NCBI GenBank assembly: GCA_013420905.1
Contig: JAAXNY010000004.1
Location: 4,402,001-4,466,000 of the forward strand
Origin: Collybia mongolica
Lineage: Eukaryota; Basidiomycota; Agaricomycetes; Agaricales; Clitocybaceae
DNA: 64,000 bases
Direction: 5' to 3'
The notes beneath the pieces were generated by a model. The model was not told the origin of the DNA. It saw only the letters and a program-made list of their open reading frames with translations, and ran no database searches. Shown here in pieces: positions 21,630 to 33,282 of the stretch (positions are counted from its first letter, which is position 1; the number at the start of each line of letters is the position of its first letter). Position numbers and translations under genes: made by a program.

Positions 21630-23180
21630 ATGGTTCCAACTACCAACCCCTTCACACCTTCATCCGTACCGACTGATGTGCTTCGCGAAATATTCACCTA
21701 CCTTCCGCCGGGGGACCTTCTGCGCTTATGTGGCGTATGCAAGGACTTCCGCATCGTTTCCCTAGTAGTGCTTTTCACCGTTTACCGATCTCACTTCCAT
21801 CCCACTGGAGAATCCTTATCGTTCTCGTCTGGTTCTGCTGGGGACCTTGCTGCAAACCTCCACGCTATTAAGAAGGTCACCGGTCGCGCCAACAAGGCTT
21901 CCGTTGACCTGGCAGTGATTTTAGCTTCTCTATCGAGAATGCTCGACCTGGAGGAATTAAATATTCAATTCCTCCCTGCGGTTGATGATAATAAGAAGAG
22001 ACTTGTGCAATGCCTGACGGAGTCGTTTGTGCAGCGGCAGCGGAGATTCCTCCCTCCAGCCGTTCTCATGATCTCCAAGTGCGAAACCAAGTTGTCAGAA
22101 GGGCAGCGCCCTCTCACTTGGGATTGGCGGCTCTTCGTGCCCCGGCTCAGATTGCCCCTCCCTTTGAGCCTCGCTCTTCATGCCCTTCGCCCACCACTGG
22201 CGTTTCTACGCGATTCCGATTCCGTAACCGCGGGAGGTCGGGAGGCCCGGATCTTTCGGGATATCAGTACTTTGCGCAAAACCGACAAGTATAATACTAT
22301 ATATCTCAAGGCCCTTCCGTCGCTCTCCTCCATCAGGAGCTGGAATTTCCTCATTTTGGATATCGAGAATATTCGCCTCTTCACAATTGGGCACGTCGTC
22401 CCTGCGCACAGATGGAGCCTTCTTCTGCTACACCTCCATCTCCCTGCCCTGGAACAACTCGCGATCTGCAAAGATGTCAGACTCCCCATCTCGGTTTTAT
22501 TAGAGTTTTGCTCCCGCCACCCCAATGCCCGGTTAATCTCGTTCGAACACTATTCGCTCTCCTTTGACATCCGGCCTGTGGATGGCGAATCATACTTTCC
22601 GAGTTGGGACACTTTGGAGGCACCCTTGCATTACTTCGACCGCCTCCTCCCATTCATTGATGTCGCGCGCCTCCGTGAGGTTTCTATAGGCAAACACCCT
22701 TACAATAAAGTCCGTGGTCAACGACCCCGCCCCGCTCGTCGTGTCTTCCATGACAGGCTTGAAAAGCAATTCGAGTTTAGTAAGCTGGACTGCATTCTAC
22801 ATACCTTGAGCCAGTTCCCTATCTGCAGCTTAGCCCTCGTTATTCCAGGAGGGCCAAAGTCTAAAGCTTGGTTAAAACAATTTTACAAGAAAAGGCGCAC
22901 CGGGCCCTTACTGTCACAAGTCGAGACTGTACTCATACGATCAGAGTTCGACGTACCTTTCACACAGGATGTTGCTGCACTGTTTCCTAACCTGTGCACG
23001 CTCTGTCCTGCCATGACGATGTTTCGCTGTCGACGTGTTGATGCACCGCGAGGGATACTGCCTTTTCCGCCGTCCGTTAGGCAAGAAGTCGGATACGTTT
23101 GTGCTATTAATGACCAGCCTGAAGTTGTAGATGCCTTCGCCAATATCCGTTGTGCTGCGTGTGGACACTACGAACGATAG
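21630..23180 (+). CDS. F-box-like protein, intronless
   Basis: A single open frame of 516 aa. Residues about 12-50 (SVPTDVLREIFTYLPPGDLL, then RLCGVCKDFRIVS) match the F-box, which binds Skp1 in SCF ubiquitin ligases. The remainder has Leu-rich stretches (LPALEQLAICKDVRLPISVL, FDRLLPFIDVARLREVSIGK) like the irregular LRR-type folds of basidiomycete F-box proteins, which would bind the substrate. A Cys pair ends the protein (RCAACGHYER). F-box genes of this kind are numerous in Agaricomycetes and the substrate cannot be predicted. Lack of introns is unusual here and may point to a retrocopy or simple intron loss. Confidence 0.8.
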   Translation: MVPTTNPFTPSSVPTDVLREIFTYLPPGDLLRLCGVCKDFRIVSLVVLFTVYRSHFHPTGESLSFSSGSAGDLAANLHAIKKVTGRANKASVDLAVILASLSRMLDLEELNIQFLPAVDDNKKRLVQCLTESFVQRQRRFLPPAVLMISKCETKLSEGQRPLTWDWRLFVPRLRLPLPLSLALHALRPPLAFLRDSDSVTAGGREARIFRDISTLRKTDKYNTIYLKALPSLSSIRSWNFLILDIENIRLFTIGHVVPAHRWSLLLLHLHLPALEQLAICKDVRLPISVLLEFCSRHPNARLISFEHYSLSFDIRPVDGESYFPSWDTLEAPLHYFDRLLPFIDVARLREVSIGKHPYNKVRGQRPRPARRVFHDRLEKQFEFSKLDCILHTLSQFPICSLALVIPGGPKSKAWLKQFYKKRRTGPLLSQVETVLIRSEFDVPFTQDVAALFPNLCTLCPAMTMFRCRRVDAPRGILPFPPSVRQEVGYVCAINDQPEVVDAFANIRCAACGHYER

Positions 23181-23387
23181 ATGTAGGAAAGAGGCGGATG
23201 AGTTCTCGGTAATGTCCCGGTCGGAATTATATATACATAAATTAAACCCTCTTGAGGGTGCTGCGTTTTATACCGTCGATGACAAGATGACCACTTATAT
23301 ACTGTACATATTGATAAACATAGATGGAAACGGATTAATATATATATATACTACCTTGATCTACACACCATGGTCAGACTCCATTCG

Positions 23388-24100
23388 TCACTTGGCCGGG
23401 CGATGAGACAACCAGAACGAGTGGAAGTGCTCAAGACAGTGGCCATCCATCTCAGCTGTGTCTACAAAAATGCGGTCACAGTTGTGCCAGCTGCATTTCC
23501 AGCCTAAAAAATACGTAAAGGTTAAGACCAGTGTCACTTTTGTGAATCTTAGAAAACTGACCATTACACATTGGATATCGTTGGAGCAATGCAGCACTTC
23601 CTTCCTCTGTGTTTAGAGAAGCCCTCCCATCTGAGCATATACGGGCAAATTCATCGCACAAATTACCCTTCTGTGTTTCCCATGCTAGTTGTGACCCCGC
23701 AAGTAGGAAGGATATTATTGAACGATACTGGTCTGAATGCCGTACCAGCGAACCTGGTTTCAAGGAACGGCAACCCTTGCTAGTGGCCCAGGATCGTCGA
23801 GAAAGAACTGTTACTGTCTTTCTCTTCCTGTGCTTCCTCTCGTCACTATCATACCAATGATCAGTGTACCATTTGAATCCTGGGTTGCAATAATCAGGCT
23901 AAAAATGGGATTTCACTCATAGTCCACCTACTGCTGACACACACTCTTGCAAGATAAATTTCAAACGGGCAATCATAGTCTTGTGGGGAGGGAAGCTCTT
24001 GAATTCTTGGGTCATCAGATCCATACCACAAAGACTCTGCCCATCTCAACAGCAATAACAATACTAGCCGTGGGACAAGCAGATAAGATGCTATTCTCAA
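23388..24100 (-). pseudogene. Gene remnant ending in a C2H2-like finger
   Basis: The last two exons join in phase (23562 upward, then 23388-23503): LLQRYPMCNG, WKCSWHNCDRIFVDTAEMDG, then HCLEHFHSFW. The pattern is Cys-x4-Cys-x12-His-x3-His, a classical C2H2 spacing. Upstream segments (SIISFLLAG near 23.7 kb; LLLLLRWAESLWYGSDDPRI near 24.0 kb) are open on the same strand, but I could not find a start codon or a clean splice model joining them. It may be a degraded gene or the 3' end of a longer one. The function is not assigned. Confidence 0.35.
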
Positions 24101-24342
24101 TTCTTTCTGTTTCTTGCCATTAGTTTGTAACTATGATTTGAAAAGGAACAGACCTCTATCCAACTGAAAACTGCATGGATATCATCCTTCTCTGCTTTAT
24201 CTGCAAAACAGGTGTTCAGACATGCCACAAGGGGGCCATCTTTGAGAGAACAATGAAGCAGATTGTGTGTCCAAACCGAGGGACTGTTGTTGAACGAATG
24301 TGGGTGTAAGTAAGGGATCCAAATTTTATAGCATCACAAAAC

Positions 24343-24640
24343 TCACTGGGTGTATCTCGAGGGCCTAAGATGTGAGGATGGGCAAAGGCAAATATTGATA
24401 ACATGTGCATGTGCTGCTGCTAAATCATAGAGTCCTTTCGACCGTGAATTATCACAAAGAAATTCAACGAATGAGGTGTTAGGATTGAGGTGTGAGGTAA
24501 TGTAGTACTGCACTTCAGGCATACTATTATTCAAACAGAGGGAATGGGGAGGTAGAATTTCGGTGCCACCCCGTTCAGGATGTTGTAGTGAAGCACCCAG
24601 CGGAATATATCCCAAAGAACTATGTCTTCGAGGTACATTC
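24343..24640 (-). pseudogene. C-terminal fragment of a second NACHT protein
   Basis: The minus-strand frame contains NPNTSFVEFLCDNSRSKGLY followed by DLAAAHAHVINICL. This corresponds to HGSFPDFLCDPERAGKFFVN plus LDEHHAALAQRCL in the neighbouring intact gene. No P-loop or NACHT core is attached, so it is a truncated paralogue downstream of the full gene in the same orientation. An alternative is that it is an extra 3' exon of that gene, which is less likely because the same region would then be encoded twice. Confidence 0.5.
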
Positions 24641-24806
24641 TTTGCCTGGGAGAGTGGGAGAATCAGCTACTGCAATTTGAAGGGGCTCAATAGAGGGGTA
24701 GATTCTAGCACAAAGCGGTACCACATATCTCGGACCTGCATTAATTGATGTAGTGTTTTTTGAGGAGGGATTTCGAAAGACTGGGAGGGAACTTTAGTTT
24801 ATAGTA

Positions 24807-26470
24807 TCAGAAAAACCTTGAACTATTCACCTCTATCCAAGTTATGATATGCGTCAATTGGTCATCAAATAATATGTGTCCATATGGGTGGGATAGCTTT
24901 AGTTTCATTATTGATGTCCATTGATCTGGGTAAGTGCCTTCCAGAATAGCGAGGAGATCATTCCGACGGTGTGTATCCTTGACTTTCGAAGTATGTACAT
25001 CCCAGTATGTCAAGATATACTCTGAAAGCCAAACTGGATTTCTAAGTTTGGCATTTCGATCTTTACACGCTGTCAGATACCCCAAACATCTCTGGGCCAA
25101 TGCTGCATGGTGTTCATCGAGGTTGACGAAGAACTTTCCGGCGCGTTCGGGGTCACAGAGGAAGTCGGGAAAGGAACCATGGATGACGCTGATATCATCA
25201 TCGTCCGTAAAAGCCAAAAGTGGGTGTAACCTGCGCAATATTAACGAGGATTCTCCGGAGGGCAAGTGAAGTATGGAGTCCACATCAAGAGGGAGAAGGC
25301 TTCGTTCAGCAACCAAGATAATCCCAAGCACCTGAACGAGCAAGTGTTGTGGCTTGCGAACCGTCGAGAGGATATTAGAGTAGAGTTGATCCAGTTCCAA
25401 GTAAGCTGGGTTTAGGATACCAGATAACACGGTGTCTAATTGTGTGGTGGGACGTGAATCCACGTCATCGATAAATCTAAGGATTGTCGAAGGATAGATA
25501 AAATACCCCGACGATTTCTCCACCAAGGCCTCTATCGTGTCCTCGGATGGCCACAATTCCGAAACTGAAGGATTTTTCTCGCGAATTTTGGAAAACCCGC
25601 TGGATAAGAAGCTTCGAACGTCTCCCCCAGATGGCTCCAGGAAGATTTCATGATAAAGGACAGACAAGACTGGGTCGTCGCGGAAGCATTGTCGAATATG
25701 CGGCGCAGGCCGGCTCGTTACAAGAAAGGATATTGGGATGGCGTGAAACCTGATGAGGGATGCGATATTGCGTAGTATAGTGAGTTGATCGTGTTCGTTG
25801 TCACATTCATCAAGACCGTCGATGATGATGATGAACCTTCTGGAACGCCAGTACGGACGAGTGAATGAGGTCTCGTTTCGGCAGAATGGCTCTGCAATTA
25901 GTTTTTGGAACTGAATATCGAGAGTTTGGTGGAGAACGGACTGGTCATGGAGAACAATATGCCCGACCTCACAACGTTTCTTGGGGTAGGCCAGGCAAAG
26001 CCAATAGCAGAGCGTGGTGACGAATGTTTGCGCACTATCCCGACGGCCTTTTCCTTGAGCAAAGAAGTAGCTGCCAGCTAACATTTGTTTTTCGTCAAAT
26101 AATTCCGCTATCGTTTGGGCAATTGCGGATTTACCGGCGCCTGCAGGACCTTGGAGCCAAAAAATACGTTTTTCAGAGTTCCAGGAACCTTCGATCCGGT
26201 TTTGAATATCCAAAAGAAGTGCTTTGCGCGTCTCGGGATGGCATCTTGGAGGCAGCGGGCGTTTACCCGAGTTATGCGCCATTTCGGTGGTCGTCGAACG
26301 GAACAATATATTGATGCCTAATGACGGTATTCAAGATATTGCAGATGTTATCTCTGATAGCCTTGCTCACCTGCCTCCTCTGTTGATGTTCCGACAATGA
26401 AATCCCCCGCAATATCAATGAGTACACTGTGCTCTATGCTTGGGTTCTGCGCGTTGGGGAAAAACGGCAT
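24807..26470 (-). CDS. NACHT-domain P-loop NTPase (NLR-like)
   Basis: Two exons, 26371-26470 and 24807-26317, give 536 aa. A short N-terminal leader (MPFFPNAQNP, then IDIAGDFIVGT) is followed by the conserved linker AHNSGKRPLPPRCHPETRKA. Walker A is GPAGAGKSAIAQ (about residues 90-101), Walker B is FIIIIDGLDECDNEHDQ, and sensor-like LVTSRPAPHIRQ and SFLSSGFSKIRE follow. NACHT proteins are signal-transduction NTPases, and in fungi many act in self/non-self recognition and cell death. No WD40, TPR or ankyrin repeats and no N-terminal effector domain are visible, so it is a minimal architecture. The frame ends soon after a possible donor site (24827), so a further small C-terminal exon is possible. 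Confidence 0.85.
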
Positions 26471-26658
26471 GGTGGCTAAACATGGGAACGCTGGAAAGAG
26501 AGGCGATCTGGGCTTATGTTCTAGTAATGTGTGTATTCAAGCTGTGGACTCGGTATATTTGGCAGACTGGATGCTGTGTAGTGCGCAGATGGCGGATCAT
26601 TATGCATTGCCGTTTTCCGAAAAGTTGACCAAATAAGGACAACTTTCGGAACAGATGA

Positions 26659-27590
26659 TTGGCCGGACTTCAAGGCTTCGCGCCTTTGGATATTCTGCTA
26701 ACATGCCTAGAGCAGCCGTTCTTTCTTGACTTTACACCCTTGACCGCGAACTCGAGCGCTGTCCACAATAGCAAAGTTCATGTGCGGCTTTATACCCGGG
26801 CTTGGGATTACCAGCAACTACACAAATACAAGAATCGTCCCCGGGGCGTTGCATGGTATACGGGTAAGTATCAAGCTCTACCATGAACTGCTGAGAAATC
26901 ATCTACGATGGGGGGAGTGCTCTCGGCACTGTCGGAACACGCTGGTGTCGGCTGGGTGGGGGTCCGTATCCTCAAAATACTCCGGTCTGTAGAGTGCACA
27001 ATCCCAGAGTTTGACGGGTATGTTCCAAGGCGAGAAGAAGATCTCACATCTCACTTCGTAATATAACTGGTGTATATCAGGCCCGTGTGATAAACCTCGC
27101 ACAGGAAGAGCCAGACAATTGGGTCTCAAAGCGTTACTTCCGCCGGGGACATGGTCCGTAAGGGCGATTTTCCAGGTTGTCTGGTATCGTCATTTCCATG
27201 GACAGCTCCAGGTCAGGCAATGATGACCGTGTCATATCCAGCTCGGATCTAAATTGCATTCAAGTATCAGATGTCCTCATTTTTCCAAGGGTCAAGTCTT
27301 CCTACGCCTATACTTAGAAATAAAGCGCCCCCTAGTATCAGGTTGTATCATTCTCCCAGTGGTCATTCCTACCGGCCATTCACCAAACCTCCCGGGTGCA
27401 TGTATTACCATAAACCACCCGAGCTTTCAGAAATCGCAGGAGATATCCGCGTCGGCCGACTCCAGCCGCCAACCTCCCCTCGTTTTTCCCTGACGGGAAT
27501 TCTCAGGAATATATCCCACTCGAAGCAATCATCCCACTCCCGCGATACAACGCCCTGCTCGAAAGGTTAGCGGATGACCAGCTCGTCACC
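26659..27590 (+). pseudogene. Degraded fungal gene of an unnamed family
   Basis: Two plus-strand pieces look like one family I have seen only as hypothetical Agaricomycete proteins: PFFLDFTPLTANSSAVHNSK with VHVRLYTRAWDYQQLHKYKN near 26.75 kb, and YYHKPPELSEIAGDIRV with IPLEAIIPLPRYNALLERLA near 27.4-27.55 kb. They lie in different frames and no intron model connects them, so I treat this as a remnant. Confidence 0.3.
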
Positions 27591-28049
27591 CCCAATATAC
27601 GTTCGTCTAAGTGAGAAACACACGAAAAGGAGTATCTGAGCAATGACAGAAACAAAAAAACAAGGTAACACTGATGGCTTGTATATATGAATGAAATGAA
27701 GTTTCGAAAGAATGGGTTGGAAGTCCAAGATGCCTCATGCAGATCAACTAGCAGGGAGGTTCGCTTTGTAGTCGTATCGCACGGTGTCATTGATTCAAAA
27801 TGAAGCAGAAAGCTCGATATTATCAACAACTTGTGTATTTCACAGCACTATCAATCATCCTGTCAACAGATTCCTCTCGTAACGAACGTAAGCGATTCAA
27901 AACCTAACAAATTGAAGGTCCAAAACACCTCTCGCCAACCTTGACTACTTCTAAAATTATAATGAGTCTCGGACATACCAATGCACCGTTAAACGGCCCC
28001 TGCCTCTATTCACTCACGCTTACCGAGCACCAAGCAAAACCTCGCAAGT
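27591..28049. other. Intergenic, no gene recognised
   Basis: This is the downstream side of the minus-strand secreted-protein gene. No family-like frame was seen. Confidence 0.4.
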
Positions 28050-28960
28050 TCAGATCAACACTGCCAAAACACCCGCAACCGCTACAGCAAACGCGCCCTC
28101 CGCTCGCCCACCCCGGGACATCGCAGAGCTCGTGTCCTTAAGCTTCAACGCCGCCTCAGACGGCTGCGGGCAAGTGCATCCCGCGGACGAGGAGATCATC
28201 GTGACGGTGACGACAGGAATGCTGGACGGGAGGAGGGTCGGAACGGCAGTGGCGGTGACAAAGTAGGACGTGAACGCCGGGACGTTACTGGCGGTCCCGA
28301 AAAATGAGGTGACGGCCGACACGGGGGTGCCAGTTGCGAAGTAGGAAGTGACGGCAGAGACGGGTGTGTTTGTGGCAATGAATGTGGTGGTGCTGGCGAT
28401 GAATGTCGTCGGCGCCTGGCTTCCCCCATTGACGGTGGTAGGAGCAACTGTGCTGATGCTCAATGTGGTTCCACCACCAGGGGCGGTAGTTACAGCAGAG
28501 GAGGTAGTCACACCAGGGGAAGTAGTCACTGCAGAGGAGGTAGTCACTACAGATGTAGTCACAGCGGAGGAGATAGTCACAGCAGGCATAGAGACAGTGA
28601 CTGTGAATGGGGAAGTAGTAGGGCTACTACTAGTAAATGACCTAAAGGTAACCGTTAACTTAAGCATCGCTCCACACACACAGGAAGTGATACTCACCCT
28701 AAAGCACAGTCGCAGTCTCCGGGGATCGTCACTGTTTGCGTTACCCCAGGAATAAAAGTCTCGGAGCTGCTGGTAGGCACGACGGTAAAGCTGCCCGCGA
28801 AAGAGGTAGAAGTAGCCTGTGCAGGAGGGAAGGTGCCAGGCCCACCCGTAATAGTGGTCACGGTGACGGGTTCAGCAAAAGCCGAAGAAGGGATGGCGCT
28901 GCTCGCAGCGCGGGCGACGAATGATAGCAATGCTGCAGCGGCGGGAACAGATGATTTCAT
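28050..28960 (-). CDS. Secreted Thr/Ser-rich wall protein, probably GPI-anchored
   Basis: Exons 28698-28960 and 28050-28641 give 284 aa. The signal peptide is MKSSVPAAAALLSFVARAAS. The mature protein is made of imperfect Thr/Ser/Val repeats such as TTSSAVTTSPGVTTSSAVTT and TPVSAVTSYFATG/TPVSAVTSFFGTA. A paired Cys motif (DCDCAL near residue 85; CTCPQPS near the C-terminus) may stabilise the ends. A hydrophobic C-terminus (FAVAVAGVLAVLI) after Ser/Gly residues fits a GPI signal. The likely role is a structural or adhesive cell-surface mannoprotein; that is inference. Confidence 0.78.
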
Positions 28961-29011
28961 GGTAATAAAATGGAAGAAGTGTTACTGGGGGTCTGAATAA
29001 TGACCCCCTGC

Positions 29012-29019
29012 TTTAAATA
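29012..29019 (-). promoter_or_regulatory. TATA-like box of the 28 kb gene
   Basis: On the minus strand the sequence reads tatttaaa, about 52 nt upstream of the ATG at 28960. Confidence 0.45.
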
Positions 29020-30822
29020 CTCCTAACATGCTGACCTTGAGGTTCAGGCTCATTCATCCAATGGCAGCTGCAACACGGAGTTTTGAGGCCGCAACTGAGT
29101 GTGGAGAACAGTTGTCGTTTCAAGGACTTGGCGGTGGACAAACCCGTGGGGGAGGACTGCTGCGGATCCGTAAACAGGAATTTTTTTTTTAAAGTAAGAG
29201 ATGATGTTTACTCACAGCCCACTTGATGTGGAGATCAGTGAAAATGTTGCGTCCAATATATCTAGTGATTCGTGGGTTTGAATTTGGGGATCACTGGTGC
29301 TCTCTTCGAGGCGGTATCAGCGCAAGGAATTTTACGCAGTATTTCCGGAATCCCATCACTTTTATGAAAGTTCGCAACTGCAGAGTTTGTTATTCTTGCG
29401 ACGTTCGAGGATTTTTAGATATGATCGTCGACCATCATTTTGTTCTCCGAGGAATATTTCGCGTCACACCGAAAAGGACATATATCGTAGTAGGTACCAA
29501 TAATATCAAGATAATATTAGGTCTTCCGCAGCAGGAGCACCCTGATCTAGGCCGCCAAGAGAACCCAGGCATCGGGACCAAAATATCCGGGAGTTCTGCA
29601 TATCTTGTTAGTGACGTCTTCATAAGTTCGGGCATATTTGCTCGACGGACCTGCACGAGACTGGCGGCGTTTGCTGATCGACTTCTAGAGGCATGGGTTG
29701 TACGGTCATGAAAAGCCGGCTGTAGCACTCGAAACGAGTGCTCTTTGTTACCTGTCGCGGAGACCGAGTAAATTTTGCGGAGCGGTCGCCTTGTTACTCC
29801 ACTGCACAGCACTGGAGAACAATAGTCCCAACGTTGACAACGACGTGTTAGTGGGTGAGCGCGACGGACGTGCCCATACTTTCGCCTTACCACGCATCGG
29901 TATCGAATAATTTCAGTAGCGCAATGACTATGGGTAACTCACTGGACGTTCTGTAGCCATTCATCGATACAATAAGAAGCTCTCTCGGGTATAGGAGAGA
30001 TGAAAATAGCCTGCGCTCCATGAACATCACCAACTGTTTGGCCAGCACCTGTCGGTTTGGTTTCGTGGTTCTACGGGGGGTCAGATTGACCACAACGTGA
30101 CCCTCTGATGAATCTTGAAAGTAGTTAAGACTGCCTCCGCTTTTGTAGTGGAACTGCTTTTAGAGGGAGGTGAAGGGGGAGACACTTAAAATTTCCCTTT
30201 TTTTTTTTTTATGAAAACACAATGCCACTCAGTCATCAGTAAGATGACAAATTTCTTGTTCGCTTTTCGGCACTTTCCGGCACTTTTCGGCTTGACAACA
30301 AGTCTGCAAGTTTCCTCTGAAAGTTTTTCCTATGTGTGGCATCACAATACAGCTCCAATACCCAAACTAGGTTTGTAGTTGGTCTTCAGGAATGTATTGA
30401 GTATGAAGTTCACCTGTAAGTTGATCCTACATATCAAAAGTCGGCCCATAGTTCCGAATTATGTTGTCACCATCTGCGATGGCGATGGTGATGGTATGTA
30501 AACACAGCGCATGTTCTGTGCTTGTAGGCATGTAGGTGAAGGCTGTGGGGATATCCTGAGACCAGTCAACATGTTGTTAAGCACGCTACTGGAGAAGCAA
30601 TAAATTTCAAACAAATTTGCGTTGAGAACTTGTCGAAATTCAGACATAGCTTTTCAGCTGTTCGTTTGCACACTTTTTGGACTTGTACAAGCATGAAAAG
30701 AAAATTGTATAAATACTGATGCACCAGTTTGCTATACACCAAAGGGAGTGCGCAGAATATTATTATTCAAAGTATAAAAGTCTGTGGTCCGTACGAATCG
30801 TGTGTGTAATGCGAACATTCCA
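29020..30822. other. Gene-poor stretch
   Basis: Open frames here on either strand (up to about 160 codons near 29.2-29.9 kb) lack family motifs and splice logic, and I regard them as chance. Homopolymer runs occur near 29188 and 30198. No repeats or RNA genes were recognised. Confidence 0.4.
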
Positions 30823-31187
30823 TTATGCCTGATTACGTGACTCCTTCTGCGATGCTTCCGCGGGCTTGGCGGAGGCTGAGCAGGCATCTTTCTGACTGCT
30901 AGCTTGCGTCAAGCTTAAGGTGCAACTTGGCGAGCAAACTGGGGCTGAATCACGAGGTTGTTGAATTTTGAATGCCTGCACCAAAGGGTCAAATGAGAAG
31001 TGTTGGGACATCCTAGGGTATATGTCTTAGTTATCCCGAAAGATCCTGAAAGTAAGGTGAGATGATAGAACTCAGTATTGAAAGTACACTGAGAGGACCT
31101 GGTCAATTTAATCGGCAATGAAATCCCTCGGGTATTGCCGTGCGGTGGATAGCGGTTCACCGGCCCGCTTTTTTTCTTCTTGCCCAT
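30823..31187 (-). CDS. Possible small two-exon gene, 92 aa
   Basis: Exons 31099-31187 and 30823-31012 join in phase with GT-AG borders. The product would begin with MGKKKKSGPVNRYPPHG and end with a Ser/Ala/Lys/Gln-rich tail (ASQKESRNQA) containing a few Cys. I recognise no family and the donor (gtcctc) is weak. It is offered as a candidate only. Confidence 0.3.
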
Positions 31188-33282
31188 CCAACATTCCTCT
31201 CTTTCGAACGCGAAAGCGAGTACTATTCGAATGTACCTTTCTCTTATGTCGATGTCAGTCTAACGGGCGTCATCTGGTCGTTCTTCTATGAAGCTTTGCT
31301 TCAATAAACTTTGGCGTCCTGCGCTGCATCTTTTAAAACGGCTGTTGATGCTCCAACCGGCTCATCTCGACCCTTGTAAGACTTGTAGCTCTTGCGTAGT
31401 ACGTGCCACCTCAGGATTCCTAGGCCTGCGTTCCACTAACAAAAATACTGTGACCACCTAGTAAAGGGTACTTGGGCCTTCTCTCTCTTACCCAGTCCCC
31501 CCTTCCGGCTTCGACCTGCATCTGGGACTTGAGAGCGAAACTCACTTCATCCATCAAATACTATATTTAGTTTAGATCTAAGGTGAAAACATCACTCGGA
31601 GAAGCTTCTCTCAGCGTTCGTTCCCACCTCATGCAAATCCTCTGGCCTAAACCGGAACGTTTAGAAAGCCTCACCCTCAACACCGGCGGTGTTTGAAGAG
31701 ACCAAAATTATCCTCGATGTGACTTGGAGTTACGCTATCCCAATTGCTTTAGCTCGACGTTCTCTATTAGACCCATCATAGGTGGAGCTGGTAGCGGCTT
31801 AAGTGTGAACTCTGTACAGTGCTTCGCGGTTATTTATTACTGCGCTAAGGGAGCGTTCTTGGACTACCTGGTTTTGAACACGGAATATGGGTTTCAAGGG
31901 AAGGTAAACTTCAAATCAGTGAACTAAGCCTTCCTAGTTATTCATGTCCCCAGTGGATAATCCCTTTACCATGTAAGCTTCTGATTCTCTGCTTAGACTC
32001 CTTTTTCTCGCATAAAATCACTAATACTAACCAGAGACGTTAGGTGCTTCCATATTCTGAATAATGTTCTCGTGAAGGATAGAACGCTCCCGAGGTCCCA
32101 AAATGGTAAGGCATCACCCGCGAGACTTCGTTGATTCGACGTTGAACGATCCGGTCAGTTGACTCCCATCTATCATTACCACTTATCGGATCTGGGGCGA
32201 TAGGACAGTGGGTGGATGTTCTGTGTGGCTGGTTGGCTCCATCCTACGGCCACGCGGTGGGCGCGCGCAAAAAAGGTCCCACTCCCACCAAACGCGCTGT
32301 CGGCAAAATTGTGGCACTGATGTAATTTTTCTGGCACACCCACTCCAGGCTGTCACCAATTGTCTTCGGGACCAATGTACTGACGGTACGCGAGCACGAC
32401 ACCCTTCAATATGTCACACACCGCACGCCGCACCTCGCACCCTCACCGAAAACGCCTCCCCGGTAAGTACGACGCACTCCAAGTGCATTCTGTACATCCG
32501 CAATAAAATTCGGTTAAACACAAAATCTGCGCGATGCACATGGGAGTTCACAATTCAGAACTAACTTGAAAGCACGTGTAGGACCGCCAGTGATTTGATT
32601 TGGATCCCATGCCCCATGGAGTTTTCACAGGCCACAGAAGAAAAGATGGTGACAATATGCAAATGTTCGGGAACTTCTTTTGACGCCAAACCTTCGTCCT
32701 TCGCGGAGATCACCCGAACCCGAGATCCTCAGAATCGTTGACAAGGTGACTTGTATCATTTGTCGCGGCAGCCGCGTCTCCCGTTATCCGAACGCATAAA
32801 CTCCCGCTCCCGTCGTTGATAGGGCAGACCGCTTGGAGGAAACATATCACTACCGAGCACCCTGAAAATTTTTGACGCAACGCGAAAGTGAAACGTTCGT
32901 TTGCATACAGCGCTTGTGTGTTAGCCCTGTTCAGGTTGAGACAAGGTTGACCGACCATGTACACCACGCACATTGGCTTTCGCACAGAAGTCATGAGCCA
33001 TGAATTGAGTTTGTGATAAACATAAAAAACAAGTGTCGTTAATGCATATATCCATAATCTCATAACATGGAGGAAACGCGTGATAAGCCAAATTGAACGG
33101 ATTATTAAAAGTTGGCGATCCCGAAATAAGTCGTAAGTACACTAAATCGTCTAAATCGAACTCGAGTCCCTGCTGGTATGTCCACAAACAACACCCCGAA
33201 GATGGTCCGCCTCCTCAGTAATGTCCCTGTGAATTCGACGCTATTCTAACGAAAGGTCGAAGTGGTATCGAGGGTTTTGAAA
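31188..33282. other. Gene-poor stretch
   Basis: No coding region, tRNA or repeat could be supported. Base composition is ordinary, with normal CpG content. Confidence 0.4.

Noticed and set aside
29223..29893. Overlapping open frames of about 150-160 codons on both strands
   Set aside because: Neither translation shows a family motif, splice structure or promoter, and they overlap each other, which suggests chance.
32208..32564. 118-codon plus-strand frame
   Set aside because: There is no recognisable domain, the composition is unlike neighbouring genes, and no promoter or intron signals were found.
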